Assembly: GCA_964036665.1 (NCBI GenBank)
Contig: OZ038527.1
Coordinates: forward strand, 17,072,221 to 17,136,220
Reading direction: 5' to 3'
Length of the DNA stretch: 64,000 nucleotides
From: Gordius sp. MW1
Lineage: Eukaryota > Nematomorpha > Gordioida > Gordea > Gordiidae
In this document: in pieces, positions 1-9,760 of the stretch
How positions within the stretch are numbered: the first letter of the stretch is position 1
Layout of the letters: the number at the start of each line of letters is the position of its first letter
Program-made: the position numbers and the translations under genes
Notes under the pieces: generated by a model
Seen by the model: the letters and a program-made list of their open reading frames with translations, nothing else
Told to the model about the DNA's origin: nothing
Databases searched by the model: none

Positions 1-143
1 GCTTTGGAATGAATGGAATGCTGTTACTGCAGCTGTCCTTGAAAGCTTTTAGATCGGAATGAATGGAATGCTTTTACTGCAGCTGTACTTGAAAGCTTTT
101 AGATTGGCATGAATGAAATGCTGTTATTGCAGCTGTCACTACA
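1..143 (-). repeat. 3' LTR (partial) of minus-strand Gypsy
   Basis: It matches the block at 4280-4473. On the minus strand it begins TGTAGTGACAGCTGC, with the canonical TG start, directly after a polypurine tract at 144-157 (GGGAAGGGAGTATC on the minus strand). The rest of this LTR lies left of the window. Confidence 0.75.
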
Positions 144-204
144 GATACTCCCTTCCCAGATACATTGGTTAATGTATCGGTTAAAGGGGGGGGGGAAATG
201 TGAA

Positions 205-1140
205 TTATGTTATATATTCGAGAAGTTTTCTCGGCCGATGAACATGTCTACCCTTTCGTGTCACTATCTTTGGCTTTTCAACTTCTTTAACTCCATCTGT
301 TGATGGATTTTGTGTTTTGTTGTCGACAGAAAGGAGTGGTTCATCTGTATTAAAATAGCTCGGTTTTAGACGGTCTATCGAAACCGAATCCTTCTTGCCA
401 TTCTTCTCGATGATAAAATATTTGGCATCACGTTTCAAAACTTTGTAGGGGCCGTCGTAAGGTGAAGAGAGTGATTTTCATATCGCGTCGTCTCTCACGA
501 AAACGTGGAATGTTTCGGACAAATCGCGGCTAATTTGTTCTTTAGTTGTTCCGTGCCGTTTCGGTATAGTGTATGGGATTTTTATCATTATTTGTTTAAG
601 TTTCTCTACGAACTGATGTACCTGTATCTTCGAGGGTTGCAGGGATTCAGGCTGTGAAATATACTCTCCCGGAAGTCGTAGATTAGTACCATAAATCATT
701 TCTGCTGCTGTCAGACCTATATCTTCTTTAATTGTAGAACGTATACCAAGCAGTAGCAATGGTAGGGCTTCGTCCCATTTAATCTGCCCCATGGCTTTTA
801 AAGAAGCTTTAAGTTGTCTATGAAATCGTTCAACTAGTCCATTAGCTGATGGATGGTAAGCTGTGGTGTTAATGTGCTCACATCCTAGAATGTTAGATAA
901 CCCTTTGAATAGGTTAGACTGAAATTGGAGCCTCTGTCGGTAGTGATCGTCCTAGGGACTCCATAATTAGCAATCCATCTCTCGATTAGTTTACTTGCGA
1001 TTTCCTCTGTGGACGTTTCTTTTAGCGGAACGGCCATGGGCCATCTCGAAAAACGATCCACTTCAGTTAAAATATATGGAAAACCATTAGATGGAGGTAG
1101 AGGTCCTACTATATCGATATGTTTATGATACGTGTCGTTA
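205..1140 (-). pseudogene. Gypsy integrase (broken)
   Basis: Minus-strand frames encode pieces of a DDE integrase: a DIVGPLPPS-like segment near 1100, a GVPRTITTDRG-like segment near 950, then a C-terminal part (478-792) with LGIRSTIKEDIGLTAAEMIYG, the usual post-catalytic region of this Gypsy group, and a final SVDRLKP-type tail (205-438). Frames change several times, so no functional enzyme is possible. The second Gypsy copy at 7.5-8.4 kb carries the same motifs in the same order. Confidence 0.8.
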
Positions 1141-1189
1141 CAGTATGTCTGTAAACTTTATTTTTCTGGCAATTTAAACAGCATTTGGC

Positions 1190-1858
1190 TCATTTCTGGA
1201 TGTCTTGATTCATAGAAGGCCAAACATATAATTTCGAAATCATTTTACTTGTTGCGCGAATGTTAGGGTGAGAAATTCCATGAAAATGGTCAAATATTTT
1301 TCGGCGAAGTTGCCCGTGTACAACTGGTCTTGGCTTGCCAGTCTTAACGTCGCAAAGGACTCGTTTCAGAACCGGGGATAGGCATTCCTGTAATTTGAAG
1401 GATGTATTTTGTAGACTTTTTTCTAATTCTGTGATGTTTTGATTTGACGCGAGATCCACTATGTCCGGTATCTTTGAAAGTTGGATTGAATCTACCTCGA
1501 TTTGAGATAAAGTGTCAGCTATCGTATTGCTTTCTCCTTTTATGTATCGGATATCGGTAGAAAATTGAGATATTAAATCCAGATGTCGCGTTTCTCGTGG
1601 GGAATAACGATCAGGTTTCGCGTCGAACGCATAAATCAGTAGTTTATGATCGGTGTAGATTATAAAAACGCGTCCTTCTAAAATATGTCTAAAATGCTTG
1701 ATCGCTAAGTGTATTGCGAGGAGTTTGCGTCCGAATGTGCTGTATCTCTGTTGCGTTGGTTGCAATTTAGCCGAAAAGAACGCAAGTGGGAAAGATTTTC
1801 CTGCTATTACTTCTTGTAAAACAGCACCCACTGCGGAATCTGAGGCGTCAGTGGTCAA
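1190..1858 (-). pseudogene. Gypsy RNase H and integrase zinc-finger region
   Basis: The 222-residue open stretch starts with MTTDASDSAVGAVL, containing the first catalytic Asp of the RNase H fold. YTDHKLLIYAF and DTLSQIEVD-type motifs follow. Its end (FDHFHGISHPNIRATSKMI) is the His-containing part of the integrase HHCC finger. It is the best preserved part of this element, but it is cut off from the reverse transcriptase by stops. Confidence 0.85.
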
Positions 1859-1995
1859 GGTTATTTGGATATTAAGTCCTGTATCCCAAAAAGGTTAAAG
1901 CGGTAAAATTACAAAGCGCAGCTTTTGCTCTTTGAAATGCTTTAACCGATCCTCGTTTAAGAATATTGTCTTCTGTGGATTTTTCAACAAATCCG

Positions 1996-2585
1996 TCAAA
2001 GGTTGCAGAATGTGAGAAATCCGGGCAAAAATCTTCGATAAAAGTTGATCAACCCCAAGAATCTCTCCGGTATCGAAAAATCGCGAATGGCTTCAATCCT
2101 CTCTGCTAAAGGAGTGATACCTGCGGCGGTTATTTTGTGTCCCAGGAATTCGAGTTCTCGAACTCCAAATTTGCATTTTAAAGGATTAGTTCTACGGTTA
2201 AAATAGTGCAAACGCTGTAGGACTGCTCTAAGATGGTTTTTATGTTCGTTTTCGGATGAACCTGCTATAAGAATGTCGTCAATGTAGGCCTATGTGCAGT
2301 CGAGACCTCGTAGAACTCATCGATATATCGTTGAAACGTTTGGGCTGCGTTTTTAAGACCAAATGGCATTCTACGGAATTCATAAAGACCAAATGGTGTC
2401 GTAACTGCGGTCTTGCAAATGTCTTCGTCAGCCATCGGGATATTATGATAAGCCCTTACCAAGTCCAATTTACTAAAAATCGTTTTTCCGCATAAATTAG
2501 CCGTAAAATCATGAATATGTGGGATTGGGTACCGATCGGGAGTAGTTACTTTATTTAGACCCTGTAGTTCCCACATGGTCTCCAA
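1996..2585 (-). pseudogene. Gypsy reverse transcriptase (broken)
   Basis: The fragment contains [32 protein letters not shown] and [24 protein letters not shown], classic Ty3/Gypsy RT blocks. A short deletion follows, then a frame with ELEFLGHKITAAGITPL and GLINFYRRFLP (the thumb region). The catalytic YIDD box can still be read near 2275-2290 but in a different frame from the flanking blocks. Broken by frameshifts. Confidence 0.9.
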
Positions 2586-3052
2586 TCTCCTGATTTTTTA
2601 ATGGCTAGATGCAACGGTGATGCCCAGCTGCTTTCGGATTTTTGAATAATTTCTAACTCGAACATGAATTCAAATTCTTTTTTGGCTGCTTCCAGCTTGT
2701 CCGCTGCCAAACGCCTCGGCCTTGAATGTTGTGCCTGTCCCTTTGTTGAGATATGTTGGCGTATGTGGTGGTTGGGTAATTGGTAATTGAAATCAGCCGG
2801 TGCTATAAGGCGTGGGAATTCTTTTATTATCAGGTCAAAATAGGAATAGGTTGTATATATCTTACACGAATTCCTGATGGATGATGGGGGGATGGCTGGC
2901 CTCTTAACGTTAGTTGAGTCGTTACGTCAATCAACCTTTGGTTTAATATCCACAATTATATTGTACCTGTGTAAAAGGTCCGCCCCGATTATAGGTGAGT
3001 GAACATCAGCGACTAGAAATATCCATTGAAGTTCGCGTCTCAAACCTAGATC

Positions 3053-3307
3053 TTAATTTATCAACTTTTGTCCGTAAGTTACAATATTGCTTTTGTTAGC
3101 CGCTTGCAACGTTGGACCGTTTGGAATTTTTGGAAAATGTGTAGGTGGTGGAATTATACTAACCTCGGCTCCGGTGTCGATTAAAAATTTCGATTTGTTG
3201 ACCGATCCATAATATAGAATAGACGAATAGTGGATGATATGCCAGAGGTAGCCGTCGCCCGAACTACTCGGCCTACAAGTTTTTTTCAGGTTGGCTATTG
3301 TAGGCAC
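3053..3307 (-). pseudogene. Gypsy aspartic protease fragment
   Basis: It contains KFLIDTGAEVSIIPP, the retropepsin active-site loop (DTGA). The upstream context matches the better preserved plus-strand copy at 5468-5908. The frame closes soon after the active site. Confidence 0.85.
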
Positions 3308-4085
3308 AAGGCTTTATGCATTTCCGCGCCTTGTCCTGGAATTTAAAATGATAATAGCAGTACTTGTATCGTTGTTGTCCTCTTCCCCGTGAATTACCCC
3401 TTGCCCTAAAAGGTTTTTTTTCTGCCAAAATCTTGCTTGGATAAGTGTTAATCTTTAATTCCAAATTATTTAGCTGTTGGGTTAAACCTTGTAGGTTTTT
3501 CTATTGAAGAGACTGTAAAATGGAATAATAATTCGTGAATTCTATCTGCGATTTCCGCCAGGTTAACGGGTTATCGTCTCCCATGCATGTTAAGATACTT
3601 GTAATTTCTTACGATAATTTATTTGTCCACAAATTTCTTAAAATTGTGTCGCTCATTTGATTGTCTCCTAAAAGGGATTTTAAATGACGCAGTAACTGCG
3701 GTGGTGATTTATCACCGAGCGAGATCTCCTTAAATAGGTTTTGTATTTTAATTGTCTCGCTCTGCCCGATTCTCTTGATCAAAGCCTGTTTTAGTACATC
3801 GTAGGGGTTCTCGACCGGGATGTTGAGAATAAGATCAGCGATTTCTTCGGCCACATCCGCGGAGAGGGATTCCAATAAAAACGCATACTTTACTTTTTGG
3901 GACATTATCCTTCTTGTTGTAAAAATAGCGTCTATTTGGGCTATCCATATTTGAATATTCCTCGAGTGGAATTCAGGAAGTTTTATGTATACTGCTGATT
4001 CCTGTTTTACAGTTTCCACAGGTGGAATATTGTTGTCCGAAAAGGATGGATCCGGGGTGAGAGACAGTAAGTCTTTTGTTTCCAT
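3273..4085 (-). pseudogene. Gypsy gag remnant with zinc-knuckle-like motif
   Basis: The 158-residue frame at 3609-4085 has a PEFHSRNIQIWIAQIDAIF segment typical of Gag in this Gypsy group. After a break, 3273-3464 carries a basic stretch and a Cys/His motif, CYYHFKFQDKARKCIKPC. Frameshifts separate the two parts. Confidence 0.75.
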
Positions 4086-4140
4086 TTAATTGACTTAACG
4101 AATTTCGAAGGAGGAGTTGCGAGTTGTTCCAAGGGTCCCC

Positions 4141-4473
4141 AATATGGTGTTTAATACACCAATGCAGAGTATAACAATTTATTCCAGATAGAAAGTTACA
4201 AGAGTGATTATATAAGTGCGCATTGCGTTTTTATAGTTAATACATAATCATTATTCTTCTAAAAAACATAATCTTCTAAGAAGCTTTGGAATGAATGGAA
4301 TGCTGTTACTGCAGCTGTCCTTGAAAGCTTTTAGATCTGAATGAATGGAATGCTTACTGCAGCTGTCCTTGAAAGCTTTTAGATCGGAATGAATGGAATG
4401 CTGTTACTGCATCTGTTCTTGAAAGCTTTTAGATTGGCATGAATGAAATGCTGTTATTGCAGCTGTCACTACA
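4141..4473 (-). repeat. 5' LTR of minus-strand Gypsy
   Basis: On the minus strand it starts TGTAGTGACAGC at 4473 and ends around ACACCATAT near 4141, next to the primer-binding region. It contains three imperfect internal copies of a roughly 60-bp block (4283-4440) that also occurs at 1-120. The exact inner edge is uncertain by a few bases. Confidence 0.7.
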
Positions 4474-4627
4474 GTCCTTTTATGTCCAAATGGTATTCGC
4501 ATGATATGTCTTTTTAAAATAAAGATTCTTTGATATATTAGACTGTCATGCATTTCCTCCAAACACCACTAAAATGGTGATTTAGCAAATCTGGTGATTA
4601 ACATTTAACTATATCCAATCACTAAAG
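4474..4627 (+). repeat. 5' LTR (3' part only) of plus-strand Gypsy
   Basis: It is nearly identical to 8808-8939 (TATTCGCATGAT, TTAGACTGTCATGCATTTC, AAACACCACTAAAATGGTG and so on). Identity ends after CACTAAAG. The LTR proper probably ends at ATCA (4621), since LTRs end in CA. Confidence 0.75.
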
Positions 4628-4649
4628 TTGGTAACCCCTCCTCTAAACA

Positions 4650-5457
4650 TGAACACGCAACCTACTGATTTTTCAATTCCAATGAGGAAATACCAATAAA
4701 CATTTCTACTGCTGGAGGTATCAAGCAGGAATCAATAGTCCACATCAAAATCCCTGAATTCCACTCTAGGAACATTCAGATTGGGATAGCACAGGTTGAT
4801 GCTATATTCTTAACCAGGAGGATATCTTCTCAGAAGGTAAAATATGCATATTTATTAGAATCTCTCCCCATAGAAGTGGCAGAGGAGGTCGCAGATCTCA
4901 TCCTTAACATCCCTAAAGAAAATCCATAAGATGCCTTAAAACAAGCATTGATTAAAAGAATTGGACAGAGTGACACAAAGAGGATACAGAAATTATTCTA
5001 AGAGATTTACATGAACGAGTCCCCTTCACAATTGCTACGACACTTAAAGTCCCTACTAGGAGAATATCAAATGAGTGATGCAATTCTTAGGAACTTATGG
5101 GTAAACAGAATGCCTAAAGAGATTACATTTTAACCTGTTTAGGGGAAGAAAAATCTTTATCAAGTTTAGCTGAAGTCGCTGACCAAATATATGAAACAAT
5201 TTCACAAAATAATAACATTACTACTATAACTAAATCCACAGATAGTGACATGGCGGATTTAACAAAAAAAATTAGTAATTTAGAGTTACAGATAAACAAT
5301 TTATCTCAACGATCCTACCATGGAAGAGTACGAACAAGAAGTAATTCACGGAACAGGACACAAAAGCACCAACATTGTTATTATCATTCCAAGTTCCAGG
5401 ACAAGGCTCGCAAATGCGTAAATCCCTGCGCCTTCACGGATGACAATAAAAAAAACT
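4650..5457 (+). pseudogene. Gypsy gag remnant
   Basis: Stops and frame changes interrupt it (for example near 4930 and 5000). Fragments read VHIKIPEFHSRNIQI and ERIGQS-type segments matching the other copy. The last part, 5250-5457, is open, contains a coiled SNLELQINNLSQR stretch and ends with CYYHSKFQDKARKCVNPC, the Cys/His motif of this group. Confidence 0.75.
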
Positions 5458-5467
5458 AACAGGCCGG

Positions 5468-5908
5468 GTGGCTCAGACGACGGCTACTGCTGGCACGGAT
5501 TCAAACAGTCGTCTATTCTACATTTTTGACCAAACGTCGAAACAAAAATTTCTTATCGACACCGGTGCCGAAGTTAGCATTATTCCACCACCCAATTTCC
5601 CAAAAATTCCAAATGGTCCGGTATTGCAAGCTGCTAACAAAAGCAATATTTGCACCTTTGGACAAAAGATGTTAGCTCTAAACCTAGGCCTAAGTCGTGA
5701 GATACAATGGATCTTCCTGATAGCAGACGTTCACACGCCGATTATAGGAGTTGACCTGTTACACAAGCACAATTTAATTGTGGACATCAACAAAAGATTA
5801 ATCGACGGAGTGACACATCTATCATCAAAAGGATTCACCTCGCCACATCAAACGTTGGAATTTGTGTTGCATTCACTCATCAGAATTCTAAATTCGAGGC
5901 CATGTTAA
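5468..5908 (+). pseudogene. Gypsy aspartic protease
   Basis: About 146 residues with LFYIFDQTSKQKFLIDTGA: the catalytic DTGA triad and flanks are intact, followed by ADVHTPIIGVDLLHKHNL (ILG-like strand). This is the best preserved protease domain of the two copies. It ends in a stop before the reverse transcriptase, so the polyprotein is broken. Confidence 0.85.
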
Positions 5909-6017
5909 AAGACTTTCCGTCGCTCGTATCACCTCTAAACTTTTCCCAGCAAATACCAGCTCACGACGTCATCATATAATAATTAAAGGCCCAGCACAAT
6001 ATTCACGCCCCAGACGA

Positions 6018-6800
6018 TTGGCGGCTGACAAGTTACAAGCAGCTACAAAAGAATTTGAGTATATGCTAGAACTTGGCATTATCAGGGAATCACAAAGCAA
6101 TTGGGCATTGGCAACTAAAAAATCTGGCGATTGGAGACCCTGCGGGGACTATAGAAGCCTGAACAAAGTAACGGTTTCCGACCGATACCCAATACCCCAC
6201 ATCCACGACTTCACAGCAAACCTATGCGGAAAAACAGTCTTTAGTAAATTGGATTTGGTGAGAGCTTACCATCATATTCCGGTTACACCGACATTAGCAA
6301 GACAGCCGTAACGACACCGTTCGGACTTTACGAATTTCGTATAATGCCTTTTGGGTTGAAAAACGCCGCACAAACTTTTCAGAGGTTATCGACGTAGTTT
6401 TAAGAGGGATAGAAGGAACCTACGCATATATAGATGATATACTATTAGCTAGTTCGTCCGATGCGGACCACGAAAGGCTCCTAAAAACCGTTCTTAAACG
6501 TCTACAAGAGAATGACTTGAGGATCAATGCCAAGTTGCAATTCGGAGTCGGAGAATTAGAATTTCTGGGACACAGAATATCTTCTACAGGTATAAACCCA
6601 CTACCAGAGAAGATTGATGCCATACAAAATTTTCCAATTCCGGATTCAAGTAAAAAACTCCGTTGATTCCTCGGTATGATAAATTTCTACCGGAGATTCT
6701 TACCAGGAATGGCGCACACCTTTCGGCCATTAAATGACATACTGGAAAACCCTCGGAAATCCATGGTTTTAAACGACAGTCCGATGAAAGCGTTCGACAA
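6018..6800 (+). pseudogene. Gypsy reverse transcriptase (frameshifted)
   Basis: The first part, 6018-6311, has [20 protein letters not shown] and [13 protein letters not shown] blocks. The frame then shifts, and YAYIDDILLASSSDADHE (about 6423-6475), the catalytic box, is readable in another frame, followed by LEFLGHRIS and GMINFYRRFLPGM segments. A stop replaces the usual residue just before the FLGM segment near 6665. Confidence 0.9.
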
Positions 6801-7512
6801 GGCTTAGCCGCGCTCAGTGAATTCACAACTCTAAATTTTTTGGACACCAGCCCAAAAACCAAAATTACTGACGACAGACGCCTCCAATTCAGCGGTGGGT
6901 GCAGTGTTGGAACAAACTGTAGCAGAAATAACTTCGCCTGTGGCATTTTTTTCGGTTAAACTTTAACCAGCTCAATCACGGTACAGCACATTTAGTCGAG
7001 AATTCCTTGCCACCTACCTATCTATCAAACACTTCAGACACATGTTAGAAGGCCAACACTTCACCGTTTTTACCGACCATAAGCCGTTAACCTACGCATT
7101 TAATGCGAAACCTGACAAATACTCGCCGCGAGAAACCAGGCAACTGGATTTTATATCTCAATTCACCACAGATATATAATACATCAAAGGCGAAGCGAAC
7201 TCAGTTGCGGACGCACTTTCTCGGTTAGGAGTGGATGCTATCAAGTTACCAGAAATGCCCAATCTAGAAGAGATTAGCAGACAACAATTAAATGACAAAT
7301 CCCTGAAAGGCTTAAAGGATTCTTCATCTTTGAAGTTACTATTATTGCAAATTCCAGGATCCGAGAGAAAAATCCTTTGCGATCTTTCAACTGTCAAACC
7401 TCGACCGGTCATTCCAGAAACACTCAGAAAAACAGTTTTCGGCCATTTCCACGCTATATCACACCCAGGCATACGCGCCACTCTGAAACTAATTACAAAT
7501 CGAGTGGTCTGA
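6800..7512 (+). pseudogene. Gypsy RNase H and integrase N-terminal finger
   Basis: LTTDASNSAVGAVLEQ starts near 6866. FTVFTDHKPLTYAFNAKPD lies at about 7070, with a stop shortly after. The open stretch 7231-7512 ends with FGHFHAISHPGIRATLKLI, the HHCC-finger region. Stops near 6806, 6966 and 7178 inactivate it. Confidence 0.85.
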
Positions 7513-7539
7513 CCGTCAATAAACAAAGACGTTATTAGA

Positions 7540-8400
7540 TGGGCAAGAAAAGGTTTACCGACACACAGTTACGGTACCTGGAACCTTTGCGCAACCCGAC
7601 GCCCGTTTCGCACACATACGCATCGACTTGGTAGAACCACTACCACCGTCAAATGGATATACACATTTATTAAAGGCAGTGGACCGCTTCACCAGATGGC
7701 CCATGGCTACTCCCTTGAATGATACATCCACGGAGATGATCGCGAAAAAGTTGATAGAGCACTGGATTGTAAACTTTGGCGTGCCGCTGACGATTACCAC
7801 CGACAGAGGACCACAGTTTTAATCATCTCTCTTCCGCGAACTTTCCAATCTCTTAGGATGCACACATATTAAAACAACCGCCTACCATCCCGCAGCAAAC
7901 AAACTCGTCGAACGATTTTACAGACAACTTAAAGAGTCGTTAAAAGCCGCCGGCGAGACGAAGTGGAACGAAATTTTATTATTGATATTATTAGGTTTAC
8001 GTTCAACTATTAAAGAAGACATAGGAGTAACAACAGCAGAATTGGTGTACGCTAGGAGTTTACGACTACCAGGAGACTTCGTCCTAAAAACCGAACCTGA
8101 CCCATTACAACATCATTTCGTTGACAAGCACAGGAGGACCATGGCGAAAATTCCTTACCCCATACCAAAACACCATGCCACAACAAAAGAACAAGTCAGC
8201 AGAGATCTGTTAAAGCAACCCTCGTTTATGTCAGAAACGACGCTGTGCGTAAGCCGCTCTCTCCAACGTATGACGGTCCTTACAAAGTATTGAAACGTGA
8301 ACCAAAATACTTCGTTCTTGAAAAAAATTGTAAAAGAGATTCAGTCTCATTAGACCGATTAAAACCCTGTCATCTAAGTAGAGAGGAACCATCCTTTTAG
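7540..8400 (+). pseudogene. Gypsy integrase (frameshifted)
   Basis: HIRIDLVEPLPPSNGYTHLL contains the first catalytic Asp; PLTITTDRGPQF contains the second and is followed directly by a stop. TTAYHPAANKLVERFYR (about 7878-7925) holds the catalytic Glu region, and LGLRSTIKEDIGVTTAELVY follows (7982 onward). Stops and shifts break the chain into at least three frames. Confidence 0.85.
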
Positions 8401-8567
8401 ATTGCAGACGAAACTCAAGCTGAAGCAACGACCCAAGAGGCGGAAGAACCAGCCAAAGTAACTAGAAAAGTACATTGGCCGAAAAATCTTCATGAATACA
8501 TCACATAAGTTTTAGCCAATTTTTATCGACATTTTTAAAACCTTAAAAATATCTGGAAGGGGAGTAT

Positions 8568-8939
8568 TGTGGCATTTTAGACATTGGCGACATCAAGTAA
8601 CCAAGTGACGAAGAAGATCGATTTGAAGTATTCGGTATTCTTCTATCCATGCAAAATTCTGAATCGCAGTTCCGCAATTCTTCTGACTCCATCCCATGAC
8701 TTAACTACAGGATTACTTTACTCCATCCCATTTATTCTCGTTACATATCTATCTCTATGTTTTATTACTACATCTTCGCTGCAAATGTTTAATCTCGCGT
8801 TTTGTCTTTTTATCTCCAAATTGTATTCGCATGATGATTCTTTGATATATTAGACTGTCATGCATTTCATCCAAACACCACTAAAATGGTGATTTAGCAA
8901 ATCTGGTGATTAACATGTAACTATATCCAATCACTAAAG
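8568..8939 (+). repeat. 3' LTR of plus-strand Gypsy
   Basis: It starts TGTGGCATTTTAG immediately after the polypurine tract GGAAGGGGAGTAT and runs to CAATCACTAAAG. The last 130 or so bases match the truncated 5' LTR. The likely true end is CA near 8933. Confidence 0.75.
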
Positions 8940-9760
8940 AAGTATAAAGAACATGGGCCATTTAGCTTAATTAGTAAAAAATGGATGATAGCCTATAAAA
9001 TGCACATTAATGAATTTTTAATTTAAGTATATAATTGCCTATTAAAATGACTATTCTTAATCTTTATTATAAAATATTAATACTAATATAAATGGCTATC
9101 ACCTACGTTAAGAATAATCCTACCCTCTAGATTGGTTTGTATAGCGTTAAGCTTCTTTAATTGTCGGTCACCTCTATATCTTTGTCAATATTTTAACAAT
9201 CAACTCCTATACTTACCTTCACACCTTATCTCCTTTGAAACTTTTTTTTTTGATTTTTAGGTCTTTCGCATTTAAACACTGAGACCCTTAGAACTATCGA
9301 ATAATAAAACTTGATACACTTTGTGAAATTATATTATATGAAATAGTTAAAAAGCATTATACACCGATATGAAACAAAACCTAGAAGAGTCGGGGTGTAT
9401 TATACCAATTGATTTGGCTCTTTTTTTGTTTAAATAACAGCCATCTCTCATCGGCGTCTTGAAATATAAAAATTGGCACTTTTAATAAAAAAGAACTTGG
9501 CACAAAATACATTTAACATTTTTCAATCTTCTACTTTGCATTAAAACATATTTTCGTTCGCGGATCATTAGTCATTAACATAACGGCTTGTTTTAGCCGT
9601 GATTGTTTTTTCTTTTAAATACATTTACAGAGATGATTGAAAATATTCAAGGCAATTACTTTATCAATCAGTTATTCATAAAAAAATTGGACAAATTTAA
9701 TCGTTCATTACAACTTTGCCAATAAACATGTATCCTATACATTTGTTTATTTTAAGACAG
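8940..9760. other. AT-rich non-coding DNA, probably THUMPD1 intron
   Basis: No coding segment is recognised. The N-terminal part of THUMPD1 (the stretch normally carrying an ITCN motif) is not found here. The preceding exon most likely lies left of the Gypsy insertions, outside the window, which would make 1-9760 part of one intron. Confidence 0.4.

Larger units (their letters stand above)
1..4473 (-). mobile_element. Ty3/Gypsy LTR retrotransposon, decayed, cut by left window edge
   Basis: On the minus strand the order is LTR, gag, protease, reverse transcriptase, RNase H, integrase, polypurine tract and the start of a second LTR that runs off the left edge. Both LTR copies share the repeated block with ATGAATGGAATGCT and GCAGCTGTCC words (1-143 and about 4280-4473). 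The primer-binding region just inside the right LTR reads TGGGGACCCTTGGAAC on the minus strand. Every gene is interrupted by stops or frameshifts, so the element is dead. It lies head to head with the plus-strand Gypsy element that follows, and sequence homologous to that element's LTR resumes directly after 4473, which suggests this copy inserted into that LTR. Confidence 0.9.
4474..8939 (+). mobile_element. Ty3/Gypsy LTR retrotransposon, plus strand, decayed
   Basis: The order is a 5'-truncated LTR (4474-4627), gag, protease, reverse transcriptase, RNase H, integrase, polypurine tract (8555-8567) and a complete 3' LTR (8568-8939). All genes carry stops or frameshifts. It belongs to the same Gypsy group as the minus-strand copy (same protease and RT blocks) but has a different LTR. 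Its 5' LTR lacks the first 240 or so bases, as expected if the neighbouring minus-strand element inserted there. Confidence 0.9.
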
